In this document: one piece after another, positions 52,303 through 63,200 of the stretch
Layout: every line of letters starts with the position of its first letter
Position numbering within the stretch: the stretch's first letter is position 1
From: Micromonospora radicis
GTDB taxonomy: Bacteria; Actinomycetota; Actinomycetes; Mycobacteriales; Micromonosporaceae
DNA length: 64,000 nucleotides
Direction of reading: 5' to 3'
Assembly (NCBI RefSeq): GCF_003583405.1
Contig: NZ_QXEC01000005.1
Location: 124,001 to 188,000 of the forward strand
Notes under the pieces: model-generated
The model's database searches: none
What the model saw: the letters and a program-made list of their open reading frames with translations, nothing else
Told to the model about the DNA's origin: nothing
Translations under genes and position numbers: made by a program

Positions 52303-52869
52303 ATGGATCTTCGAGGGACGATCAGCACCGACCGACCGCTACTCGTCCTGGCCCTCGCGGAGGAGGCCGCCCACCTCGACTCGGACCTGCCGGTGCTGCT
52401 CACCGGGATGGGGAAGGTCAACGCGGCGGCCGCCCTCGCGGCGACGCTGGCCGGGGGCCCGGCGCCGTCGACGGTGGTCAACCTCGGCACCGCCGGCGCC
52501 CTGCACCCCGGCTGGACCGGCACCCACGAGGTGGGCACCGTCCTGCAGCACGACCTGGACACGGAGTTCATCCGCCGGCTGACCGGGCAGACCGTCGGGG
52601 CGCCGCTCGCTCTCGGTGACGGGCCGGTGCTCGCCACCGGCGACCAGTTCATCGCCGACGACGCCGCCCGCGCCGCGCTGGCCGCGCGGGCCCAACTGGT
52701 GGACATGGAGGGCTACGCGGTGGCCTCGACCGCCCGCCGGTTCGGCCTACCGGTCCGCCTGGTCAAGCAGGTCAGCGACGAGGCCGGCGCCGGCGCCGAC
52801 CGCACCTGGCAGGAGTCCGTGGACGACTGCGCCCGGCTGCTCGCCGGCTGGGTCCGCGACCACCTCTGA
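52303..52869 (+). CDS. Nucleosidase-like protein (MTA/SAH nucleosidase/PNP_UDP fold)
   Basis: 188 residues. LLTGMGKVNAAAALAATLAG, VVNLGTAGALHPG, ATGDQFIADDA, VDMEGYAVASTARRFGLPVR and VKQVSDEAG follow the MTA/SAH nucleosidase pattern. VDMEGYAVA contains the ribose-binding Met-Glu pair, and the Asp in KQVSDEA is the purine-protonating catalytic acid. Shorter than MTAN (about 230) at the N-terminus, where the catalytic Glu normally lies; here ALAEEAAHL could supply it. Probably cleaves an adenosine derivative or futalosine-type nucleoside; substrate not certain. Confidence 0.8.
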   Translation: MDLRGTISTDRPLLVLALAEEAAHLDSDLPVLLTGMGKVNAAAALAATLAGGPAPSTVVNLGTAGALHPGWTGTHEVGTVLQHDLDTEFIRRLTGQTVGAPLALGDGPVLATGDQFIADDAARAALAARAQLVDMEGYAVASTARRFGLPVRLVKQVSDEAGAGADRTWQESVDDCARLLAGWVRDHL

Positions 52870-52940
52870 GGCCCGCGCACGCCGGCCGCCGGATCCCGGG
52901 GCGCGCGTCCGCGCTCTCCCCGCCGAGGCGGCCGGCTTCC

Positions 52941-52986
52941 TTGCGCGCTCCTGATACCTAGAACTACGATGCATCAAGGTTCTAGG
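52941..52986 (+). promoter_or_regulatory. PadR operator overlapping a promoter
   Basis: A perfect 8-bp inverted repeat, CCTAGAAC (52957-52964) and GTTCTAGG (52979-52986), has 22-bp centre-to-centre spacing, i.e. two helical turns. A promoter TTGCGC (52941-52946) - 18 bp - TACGAT (52965-52970) places the -10 between the half-sites. Directly upstream of a PadR gene, this is the classical layout for an autorepressor. The ribosome site GGGAGG follows at about 52990. Confidence 0.75.
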
Positions 52987-53006
52987 CATGGGAGGCGACG
53001 AGCCTC

Positions 53007-53381
53007 ATGAAGGTCACCAAGGATCTCGTGGCAGCGTCGGCGACGCCGATGGTGCTCGGCATCCTGGCCGAGGGCGAGAGCTACGGCTACGCCATCCTCA
53101 GACGGATCAACGAGCTGTCCGGCGGCGAGCTGGACTGGACGGAGGGACTGCTCTACCCACTGCTGCACCGGCTGGAACGGCTCGGGCACGTCGAGTCGAC
53201 CTGGCAGTCACCCCCCGGCGAACGACGACGCAAGTACTACCGGATCACCGACAGCGGACTGGCCGAACTCGCCGAGCAACGCCGCCAGTGGGACACCGTC
53301 GTCGGCACGCTCAAGGAGATCTGGCTCGGCACCGGCGAGGCACGCCGGTTCACCCCGATCCCGCTGGAGGGTCCGGCATGA
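53007..53381 (+). CDS. PadR-family transcriptional repressor
   Basis: 124 residues. Winged HTH: VLGILAEGESYGYAILRRINELSGGELDWTEG, LLYPLLHRLERLGHVES, RRRKYYRITDSGLAELAE (wing and recognition elements of PadR), and a short C-terminal helix for dimerisation. It probably represses its own operon through the inverted repeat at 52957-52986 and responds to a small hydrophobic ligand. The stop overlaps the ATG of the membrane protein by 4 bp (ATGA), so regulator and target are co-translated. Confidence 0.92.
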   Translation: MKVTKDLVAASATPMVLGILAEGESYGYAILRRINELSGGELDWTEGLLYPLLHRLERLGHVESTWQSPPGERRRKYYRITDSGLAELAEQRRQWDTVVGTLKEIWLGTGEARRFTPIPLEGPA

Positions 53382-54751
53382 CCACCGCCGACGACCCCGA
53401 TCAGCTGGAGGTCCAGTTCGCGCAGTGGCGTCAGTACGTACGGCGCCGCCCGGAACTACGGCGGTCCGACGCCGACGAACTCGAAGACCACCTGCGCGGC
53501 TCCGTCGACGAACTCGTCGCCACCGGCCTGCGCCCGGACGAGGCGTTCCTGATCGCGGTCAAGCGGCTGGGCCGCCTCGACGACCTGTCCCGCGAGTTCG
53601 CCCGGGAGCACTCGGACCGGCTGTGGAAGCAACTGGTGCTGACTGGCGGCAGCGACGACCCGGTCGTCGACGAGCGGTCCCGGCGGGATCTGGTCGCGAT
53701 GGTCGTCTGCGCCCTCGGCGCGGCGGTGTCGATCAAGCTGCCGGAGCTGTTCGGGCTGCGGTTCGACCAGGACTTCGCCTTCTACGCACCCAACCTCAGC
53801 CTGTTCGCGCTGCCCTGGCTGGCGGCCTTCCTGGCCTGGCGCCGACGGGCCGGACCGACGCTGATCGGGGCACTCGTCGCGCTGTTCACGCTCGGCGCGG
53901 TGGCCGCCAACGGCTATCCGCTCGCCGCCGACTCGCAGTCGTACGTACTGACCAACATCCACCTGCCGATCGCCCTGTGGATCGTGGTCGGCCTGGCGTA
54001 CCTGGCCGACGACCTGCGCTCGACGCGTCGGCGGATGGACTTCATCCGGTTCACCGGGGAGTGGTTCGTCTACTTCGTCCTCATCGCCCTCGGCGGCGGC
54101 GTGCTGATCGCGTTCACCGTCGGCACCTTCCAGGCCATCGGGATCGATGCCGAGGACGCCGTCACCCAGTGGGTGCTGCCCGGCGGGATGGTGGCCGCGG
54201 TGGTGGTCGCCGGGTGGCTCGTCGAGGCCAAGCAGAGCGTGGTGGAGAACATCGCGCCCATCCTCACCCGGATCTTCACTCCCCTGTTCACCGCCGTACT
54301 GCTGGTGTTCCTCGCCGTCCTCGTCTGGACCCGGGCCGGCATCGACGTCGAACGGGAGGCGCTGATCCTGTTCGACCTGCTGCTGGTCGTGGTGCTGGGT
54401 CTGCTGCTCTACTCGATCTCGGCCCGCGATCCGCTGGCCCCGCCCGGCCCGTTCGACAAGCTGCAACTCGCCCTGGTGGTCAGCGCACTCGTCATCGACG
54501 TGCTGGTGCTGGCCGAGATCACCCACCGGATCAGTGAGTACGGCACCACTGCCAACAAGGCGGCGGCGCTCGGTGAGAACGTCATCCTGCTGGTCAACCT
54601 CGCCTGGTCGGCGTGGCTGATGCTGGGGTTCGTCCGGCGGCGTAACCCGTTCGCGGCGCTGGAACGCTGGCAGACCGGCTACCTTCCGGTCTACGCGGTG
54701 TGGGCCTGGATCGTGGTCCTGGTCTTCCCACCGTTGTTCCAACATCTCTGA
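53378..54751 (+). CDS. PadR-linked multi-spanning membrane protein with permease-prefix domain
   Basis: 457 residues. The N-terminal about 80 residues (LEVQFAQWRQYVRRRPEL, DELEDHLRGSVDELVATGL, FLIAVKRLGRLDDLSREFA) resemble the soluble permease prefix domain found with PadR regulators. The rest comprises 9-10 hydrophobic segments (about 105-450) without motifs of a known transporter. PadR-membrane-protein pairs of this type are widespread and usually uncharacterised; drug or stress response is likely. It converges with the GGDEF gene, with a 23-bp gap. Confidence 0.75.
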   Translation: MTTADDPDQLEVQFAQWRQYVRRRPELRRSDADELEDHLRGSVDELVATGLRPDEAFLIAVKRLGRLDDLSREFAREHSDRLWKQLVLTGGSDDPVVDERSRRDLVAMVVCALGAAVSIKLPELFGLRFDQDFAFYAPNLSLFALPWLAAFLAWRRRAGPTLIGALVALFTLGAVAANGYPLAADSQSYVLTNIHLPIALWIVVGLAYLADDLRSTRRRMDFIRFTGEWFVYFVLIALGGGVLIAFTVGTFQAIGIDAEDAVTQWVLPGGMVAAVVVAGWLVEAKQSVVENIAPILTRIFTPLFTAVLLVFLAVLVWTRAGIDVEREALILFDLLLVVVLGLLLYSISARDPLAPPGPFDKLQLALVVSALVIDVLVLAEITHRISEYGTTANKAAALGENVILLVNLAWSAWLMLGFVRRRNPFAALERWQTGYLPVYAVWAWIVVLVFPPLFQHL

Positions 54752-54774
54752 CCGGGCGGCCGGCGCGACCCCGG

Positions 54775-56361
54775 CTACCGCACCAGGCAGCTCGCCCGGT
54801 TGCCACCCGCGCGTTTGGCCGCGTACATCGCGCGGTCGGCGTGGGTGAGGGCCTCCTGCACCGCGTACGCCGGGCCGCCGGCCACCCCGACGCTGAGCTG
54901 TGCCCGCCAGTCCGTCAGACCGGCGACGGCGTCCACCACCCGCTGCGCCACCGCCCGGGCCATCGTGGCGTCGGCGCCGGGCAGGATGGCGACGAACTCG
55001 TCCCCGCCCAGCCGGGCCACGAAGTCGCCCCTGCGGACGTTGACCGTGAGCAGCCGCGCCACGGCACGCAGCACCTCGTCGCCGGTGGAGTGGCCCAGCG
55101 AGTCGTTGATGTGCTTGAACCGGTCGATGTCCACGACCAGCACCGCCACCGGATCGTCGACGGCGGCGTCGGCCAGTGCCAACTCCCGCAGGAAGCGGTC
55201 CAGACCGCGACGGTTCGCCACCCCGGTGAGCGGGTCGGTCTGCGCCGCCCGTTCGGCCTGCTCGTGCCGCCATCGCAGGACGTCGTACGACTGCATCGTC
55301 ATCGCCGTGTGCAGCCAGCGCTGCCGCTGCCGCCACAGCAGTTCGGCGAGGGCGTCACCGTAGGTGAGCCCCGGCACCGCGTCGGTCGACCCGTGGATCG
55401 ACAGCAGCACCGCGTGCGTACGGTGCAGGGCCGCCGAGATCAGCCAGTCCACCTCCGGTGCCAGGGCGGCGACGGCGTCCTCGATCACTCGCAGCGCCTC
55501 GTCCGGCCGTCCCGAGCGGCGCAGGGCAACGGCGTGGAACGGCCGGCAGAGCAGGGTCTCCCGCCGCCACTCCTCCAGTCCGTACCGGCCCAACAGCGCG
55601 GCGTACCGGGGGATGTCGGCCGCCGCGGCGGCCGGATCCTGGCGGTCCGCCCGCGAACACGCCGCGAACAGCAACGCCGAGAGCCGCCACACCTCGGCCT
55701 TCGGGCCAGAGGCCTCCCGCACCGCCCGGGTCGCGTACCCCTCGGCGGTGGTGGTGTGCCGTTCCGCCGCCACCACCTGCCCGACCTGGTACAGCTCCAG
55801 CGCCCACATCAGGTGCAGTTCGGCGAGATTGCACAGCCACATCGCGCGGTTGCCGTTGTCCGGGTAGCCCGCCTGGCACGCCGCGTCGTACGCCGCCTCG
55901 AACTGCGGCGCGGCCAGCTCGTAGAGGCGCAGCTGGGCGTAGCCGATGGCGATCCCGGTACGGGCGTTGCCGATGATCACCGGATCCGGTTCGTCGACCA
56001 GCAGCGCCGTCTCCGCGCTGACCAGGTCGCGCAGCACCGCGTCGAGGTCGTACTCGGCGATGTCCTGGTCGCCCAGGCGCAGCCGCCGGGTCGCGCGCAG
56101 CGACAACGCACAGGAGCGCCAGCCGGCGCTGTTCTCGCGCTCGGCGGCGGCCAGCATCAGATCGGCGGCGGCGATCGCGGCGGGCAGGTCGCCGAGCCGG
56201 GTCAACGCCACCACACGGGCGAAGTGCATGGCGGCCGGGCCGTCGGGTACCTCGCCGGTGGCCGCCCGAAGCGCCGACTCGGCGACCGTCAACACCTGCG
56301 CGGCCGCACCGGCCTGGGCCTCTTCGATCAGGCCCAGGGCCCGGAGGGTGACCTCGTCCAT
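54775..56361 (-). CDS. Diguanylate cyclase with N-terminal TPR-like sensor
   Basis: 528 residues. A helical repeat region (about 1-345, Ala/Arg-rich 34-residue-like units such as AVREASGPKAEVWRLSALLF) is followed by a GGDEF domain (about 355-525) with DPLTGVANRRGLDRFL, DIDRFKHINDSLGH and the intact active site LGGDEFVAIL (452-456). The inhibitory I-site RRGD lies exactly five residues before GGDEF, so product feedback by c-di-GMP is expected. No EAL domain and no membrane segment. Makes c-di-GMP from two GTP; in actinomycetes this controls development via BldD. Confidence 0.93.
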   Translation of the reverse strand: MDEVTLRALGLIEEAQAGAAAQVLTVAESALRAATGEVPDGPAAMHFARVVALTRLGDLPAAIAAADLMLAAAERENSAGWRSCALSLRATRRLRLGDQDIAEYDLDAVLRDLVSAETALLVDEPDPVIIGNARTGIAIGYAQLRLYELAAPQFEAAYDAACQAGYPDNGNRAMWLCNLAELHLMWALELYQVGQVVAAERHTTTAEGYATRAVREASGPKAEVWRLSALLFAACSRADRQDPAAAAADIPRYAALLGRYGLEEWRRETLLCRPFHAVALRRSGRPDEALRVIEDAVAALAPEVDWLISAALHRTHAVLLSIHGSTDAVPGLTYGDALAELLWRQRQRWLHTAMTMQSYDVLRWRHEQAERAAQTDPLTGVANRRGLDRFLRELALADAAVDDPVAVLVVDIDRFKHINDSLGHSTGDEVLRAVARLLTVNVRRGDFVARLGGDEFVAILPGADATMARAVAQRVVDAVAGLTDWRAQLSVGVAGGPAYAVQEALTHADRAMYAAKRAGGNRASCLVR

Positions 56362-56445
56362 GCGGCCTCCGCACCGCCCGGGTAAGAATCAGCCTGATGG
56401 TACGTCAGTGGCCTGACTTCGGGGAGGTGCCGAGGGCCGCCGGGT

Positions 56446-56856
56446 TCAGCGACGCTGCTGGATCCGGATCAGGTTGCCGGCCGGGTCGCGGACCGCACAG
56501 TCGCGCAGCCCGTACGGCTGCTCGGTCGGCTCCTGGACCACCTCGACCCCACCGGCCTGGAGCTTGTCGAAGGTGCCGTCCAGATCGGCGGTGGCCAGCA
56601 GGATGCCGGCGTAGGTGCCCTTGGCCATCATCTCGGCGATGGTCCGGCGCTCCGCGTCGGTGATGCCGGGATCCACCGCCGGTGGGGTCAGGACGATGGA
56701 GGTGTCGGGCTGGTCCACGGGCCCGACGGTGAGCCAGCGCATGGCACCGTGCCCCACGTCGAGCCGGACCTCGAAGCCGAGGACATCGCGGTAGAAGACC
56801 AGCGAGGCCTCCGGGTCGTCGTGCGGCAGGAAACTGGCGTGAATGGTGACGTTCAT
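56446..56856 (-). CDS. VOC (glyoxalase/bleomycin-resistance) family protein
   Basis: 136 residues. Two beta-alpha-beta-beta-beta modules: HASFLPHDDPEASLVFYRDVLGFEVRLD, then TYAGILLATADLDGTFDKLQAGGVEV and EQPYGLRDCAVRDPAGNLIRI with the C-terminal metal-ligand-type region. Acts as a binding protein or enzyme on small electrophiles or antibiotics. ATG 56856. It is about 60 bp downstream of the UvrA-like gene in the same direction, consistent with a resistance operon. Confidence 0.88.
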   Translation of the reverse strand: MNVTIHASFLPHDDPEASLVFYRDVLGFEVRLDVGHGAMRWLTVGPVDQPDTSIVLTPPAVDPGITDAERRTIAEMMAKGTYAGILLATADLDGTFDKLQAGGVEVVQEPTEQPYGLRDCAVRDPAGNLIRIQQRR

Positions 56857-56914
56857 GCTGGTCACGCTAGTCGCGGCGGGACGGTGGGCGCTTCTTGAAT
56901 CCTGACCGGTCCGC

Positions 56915-59299
<2,385 letters not shown>

Positions 59300-59338
59300 C
59301 GTGTCTCCATCCGTACGGGTGCGGCCGGCCCGGTCACG

Positions 59339-59782
59339 CTAGCCGCGCCGGCCGCGCGATGCTTCTCGATTCCTGACCGGGCGGGTCACCTGCTTCGACA
59401 CACACGAGGGCAGCTCCGCCGCCGCCCCCGACAGCCGGCTGCGGTAGACGCTCGGCGCGACGCCGACCAACTCGGTGAACCGGGTGCTGAAAGTGCCCAG
59501 CGAACCGCAACCGACCGCGAAGCAGACCTGGGTGACGCTGAGGTCCCCCTGGCGCAGCAACGCCATCGCCCGCTCGATCCGCCGGGTCATCAGGTAGGCG
59601 TACGGCGACTCGCCGTAGGCGAGCCGGAACTGGCGGCTGAGGTGTCCGGCCGACATGTTCACCCCACGGGCGAGTGCCTCGACGTCGAGCGGCTGCGCGT
59701 ACTCCCGGTCGATCCGGTCCCGGACCCGGCGCAGCCGGGCCAGGTCCCGCAGTTGCTCCTCGGCGGCGGCTCTGCTCGTCAC
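59339..59782 (-). CDS. AraC-family HTH regulator (DNA-binding domain only)
   Basis: 147 residues, almost entirely the double HTH: VRDRIDREYAQPLDVEALAR, GHLSRQFRLAYGESPYAYLM, RRIERAMALLRQGDLSVTQV and CFAVGCGSLGTFSTRFTELVG. Short single-domain AraC proteins of this kind often sit next to and control VOC or UvrA-like resistance genes, both encoded just downstream. GTG 59782 was preferred; a GTG at 59800 would add 6 residues. The gene lies 39 bp upstream of the UvrA-like start and is probably in the same operon. Confidence 0.88.
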   Translation of the reverse strand: MTSRAAAEEQLRDLARLRRVRDRIDREYAQPLDVEALARGVNMSAGHLSRQFRLAYGESPYAYLMTRRIERAMALLRQGDLSVTQVCFAVGCGSLGTFSTRFTELVGVAPSVYRSRLSGAAAELPSCVSKQVTRPVRNREASRGRRG

Positions 59783-59821
59783 TGCGGAATCGTGCCACAC
59801 TCAGCCCGGCGGTTGCCCAGC

Positions 59822-59932
59822 TCAGAGCTGCCGCAGGCGGACCACCTCGCCGTACCGCACGGCCACGGCGTCCGGTTTGCCGTCTCCGGTGACGTCACCG
59901 ACGGCGACGCCCGGCCGTCCCCGGTCAACGCT
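59822..59932 (-). pseudogene. C-terminal fragment of an FG-GAP/VCBS repeat protein
   Basis: The last 36 codons of a minus-strand reading frame give RPGVAVGDVTGDGKPDAVAV, an excellent FG-GAP repeat, ending RYGEVVRLRQL and a stop at 59822. Beyond about 59932 the frame loses all similarity, and no start or earlier FG-GAP unit is present. This looks like the tail of a deleted surface/lytic-type beta-propeller gene. It occupies part of the 462-bp gap before the carboxylase; the rest holds a 31-bp repeat and a less GC-rich leader. Confidence 0.6.
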
Positions 59933-59962
59933 TCGATGCCCGTACGCGCCCTGCGCCCGGAC

Positions 59963-60024
59963 GGGCGACACCGCGAACCTGGCCGAGCGATACGGGCGAC
60001 ACCGGGAACCTGGCCGAGCGATCA
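59963..60024. repeat. 31-bp tandem duplication upstream of the carboxylase
   Basis: Two copies of a 31-bp unit starting GGGCGACACCGCGAACCTGG (59963-59993 and 59994-60024) differ at only a few positions. They lie in the non-coding gap between the FG-GAP remnant and the carboxylase start. Confidence 0.88.
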
Positions 60025-60244
60025 CGAAGAAGGTCGATGGCGGACCGCCGACAGCCACCACGGCAGAGAAGACAGCCAAAAGGTTTTGTTCAGTCTCTAC
60101 AAACCGGGTGTGCAGGCTTCGGCGGTTACGACATGGCGCGGCCGGCCGGCAGGCAGAAAGGTGTTCAGTGCCGAGGGCTGTCGCCCCACGGCAACGTTGC
60201 TCCAGGGCAGCGCTCGTCACAGGTCTACCGGAGGGGTCGCTCGG

Positions 60245-63200
60245 GTGTTCAGCCGTATCGCCATCGTCAACCGTGGTGAGGCCGCGATGCGGCTCATTCA
60301 CGCGGCCCGAGAACTGGCTGCGCAGACCGGGACGCGGATCGAGACCGTCGCGCTGTACACCGACGTCGACCGCAACGCCACCTTCGTCCGGGAGGCGGAC
60401 GTCGCCTACGACCTCGGTCCCGCCTCCGCGCGCCCGTACCTCAACCTGGCCACGCTGGAACGCGCGCTGGTGGCGACCCGAGCTGATGCGGCCTGGGTCG
60501 GCTGGGGCTTCGTCGCCGAGGATCCGGCCTTCGCGGAGCTGTGCGAGAAGATCGGGGTCACCTTCATCGGGCCGAGCCCGGACGCCATGCGGCAGCTGGG
60601 CGACAAGATCGGCGCCAAGTTGATCGCCGAGGAGGTCGGCGTACCGGTCGCACCCTGGAGCCGGGGCGCGGTCGAGAACCTGGCCGCCGCGAAGACGGCC
60701 GCGGCCGAGATCGGCTACCCGCTGATGCTGAAGGCGACCGCGGGTGGCGGCGGACGCGGCATCCGCGTGATCACCAACGAGGCGGAACTCGCCGACGCGT
60801 ACGAACGCACCAGCCAGGAGGCGGCGCGGGCGTTCGGCAGCGGCATCGTGTTCCTGGAGCGCCTGGTCACCGGCGCCCGCCACGTCGAGGTCCAGGTGAT
60901 CGCGGACGGCCAGGGCACCGCCTGGGCCCTCGGGGTACGGGACTGTTCGGTGCAGCGGCGCAACCAGAAGATCATCGAGGAGTCCGCCTCGCCGGTGCTC
61001 AGCGCGGCGCAGGCCGCCGAGCTCAAGACCTCCGCCGAGCGGCTCGCGGTCGCCGTCGGCTACCGTGGCGCGGCGACCGTCGAGTTCCTCTACCACCCGG
61101 GCGACCGGCTGTTCGCCTTCCTGGAGGTCAACACCCGCCTGCAGGTCGAGCACCCGATCACCGAGTCGACCACCGGTTTCGACCTGGTCAAGGCCCAGTT
61201 GTGGGTCGCCGCGGGCGGCCGGCTGGAGGGTGCGCCGCCGGTGGAGCGCGGGCATGCCATCGAGGCCCGGCTGAACGCGGAGGATCCCGACCGCGACTTC
61301 GCACCGGCCCCGGGCCGGATCGCCCGGCTGGACCTGCCCGCCGGGCCCGGCATCCGGGTGGACACCGGCGTCAGCGAGGGCGACACCATCCCCGCCGACT
61401 TCGACTCGATGATCGCGAAGATCATCGCGTACGGCCGGGACCGGGACGAGGCGCTCGGCCGGCTGCGCCGGGCGATGGCCGAGACCACCGTGATCATCGA
61501 CGGCGGCGCCACGAACAAGAGCTTCGTGCTCGACCTGCTCGACCAGCCCGAGGTGATCGAGGCGACCGCCGACACCGGGTGGATCGACCGGGTCCGGGGT
61601 GCCGGCGGACTCGTCGGACACCGGCACTCCGCGGTGGCGCTGGCCGCCGCCGCCATCGAGGCGTACGAGGAGGAGGAGCGCGTCGAGCGGCAGCGGCTGC
61701 TGGGTACCGCGGCCGGCGGACGTCCCCAGGTGCAGCACGCCAGCGGCCGTCCGCTGGATCTCAAGCTGCGCGGCGTCGCCTACCGCACCCGGGTGGCCCG
61801 CACCGGCGCGCACCGGTTCCGGGTCGGCATCGAGGCCGGTGGCGAGATCAGCACCGCCGACGTGGAACTCGACCGGTTCGACCGGCACACCGGTCAGATC
61901 GTCGTCAACAGCGCCCGGTACCGCCTGCTCACCGGCACCCACGGCGCGGTCCACCTGGTCGAGGTCGACGGCGTGACGCACCGGATCAGCCGGGACGAGG
62001 GCGGCGTCGTCCGCGCGCCCATGCCCGCCCTGGTCGTCGCCACGCCGCTGGAGGTCGGGGCCGAGGTCGAGCCGGGCACCCCGGTGCTGGTCCTGGAGGC
62101 GATGAAGATGGAGACGGTGCTCCGGGCACCGTTCCGGGCCCGGTTGAAGGAGTGCGCCGTCTCGGTGGGCAGCCAGGTCGAGGCCGGCGCGCCGCTGCTG
62201 CGCCTGGAGCCGGTCGCCGACGGCGACGCCGAGGCCGTCGACGACCCGGCCGGGCCGGGCATCGAGCTCGACCTGCCGGCCGCGCCCCGGGAGGTCCCCA
62301 CCGGGCAGCGCATCCGACGGGGCCAGGAGGATCTGCGGGGCCTGCTGCTCGGCTTCGACGTCGACCCGCACGACGACCGGCGGGTGCTCGACGACTACCT
62401 CGCCGCACGGCGGGTCGCCATCGAGGAGGGGCAACGGCCGCTGGCCGAGGAGATCGACCTCGTCGACGTCTTCGCCGACCTCGCCGAGCTGAGCCGCAAC
62501 CGACCCACCGGTGAGGACGGCGGCGGCGCACACGTGCACAGTGACCGCGAGTACTTCCACACCTACCTGCAGAGCCTCGACGTCGAGCGGGCCGCGCTGC
62601 CGGCCAGCTTCCAGGCGAAGCTGGGCCGGGCTCTCGCGCACTACGGCGTCACCGAACTCGACCGCTCGCCCGAGCTGGAAGCCGCCGTCTTCCGGATCTT
62701 CCTGGCCCAGCAACGCGCCGCCGCCGAGGCCACGGTCATCGCCACCCTGCTGCGCGCCTGGCTGCGTGAACTGCCGCCCGAGGAGGCGTTGCGGGAGCCG
62801 GCTGGTCTCGCCCTGGAACGGCTGCTGGCCGCCACCCAGGTCCGTTTCCCGGTGGTCGCCGACCTCGCCCGGGGGGTGGTCTTCGCCTGGTTCGCCCAGC
62901 CGCTGCTGCGCCGCAACCGGGCCCGCGTCTACGCCGAGGTACGCAAGCACCTGCGGTACCTGGACGCCCAGCCGGACGCGCCGGACCGCGCCGAGCGGGT
63001 CGCGGCGATGGTCCGCAGCACCGAGCCGCTGGTCCGGCTGCTCGGCCAGCGGCTGCTGCGTGACTACCTCGACAACACGGTCATGTTGGAGGTGCTGACC
63101 CGGCGCTACTACGGCAACAAGCAGCTTCGGGCGGTCACCACCCGGCAGGTCGCCGACTGTTCCTTCGTGGTCGCCGACCGCGCGGACTCCAGTCTGGTCT

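Noticed and set aside
59822-62950. Very long minus-strand open frame opposite the carboxylase
   Set aside because: Only its last 36 codons (FG-GAP fragment) look like protein; the rest is an antisense shadow of the carboxylase with Gly/Val/Asp/Arg bias.
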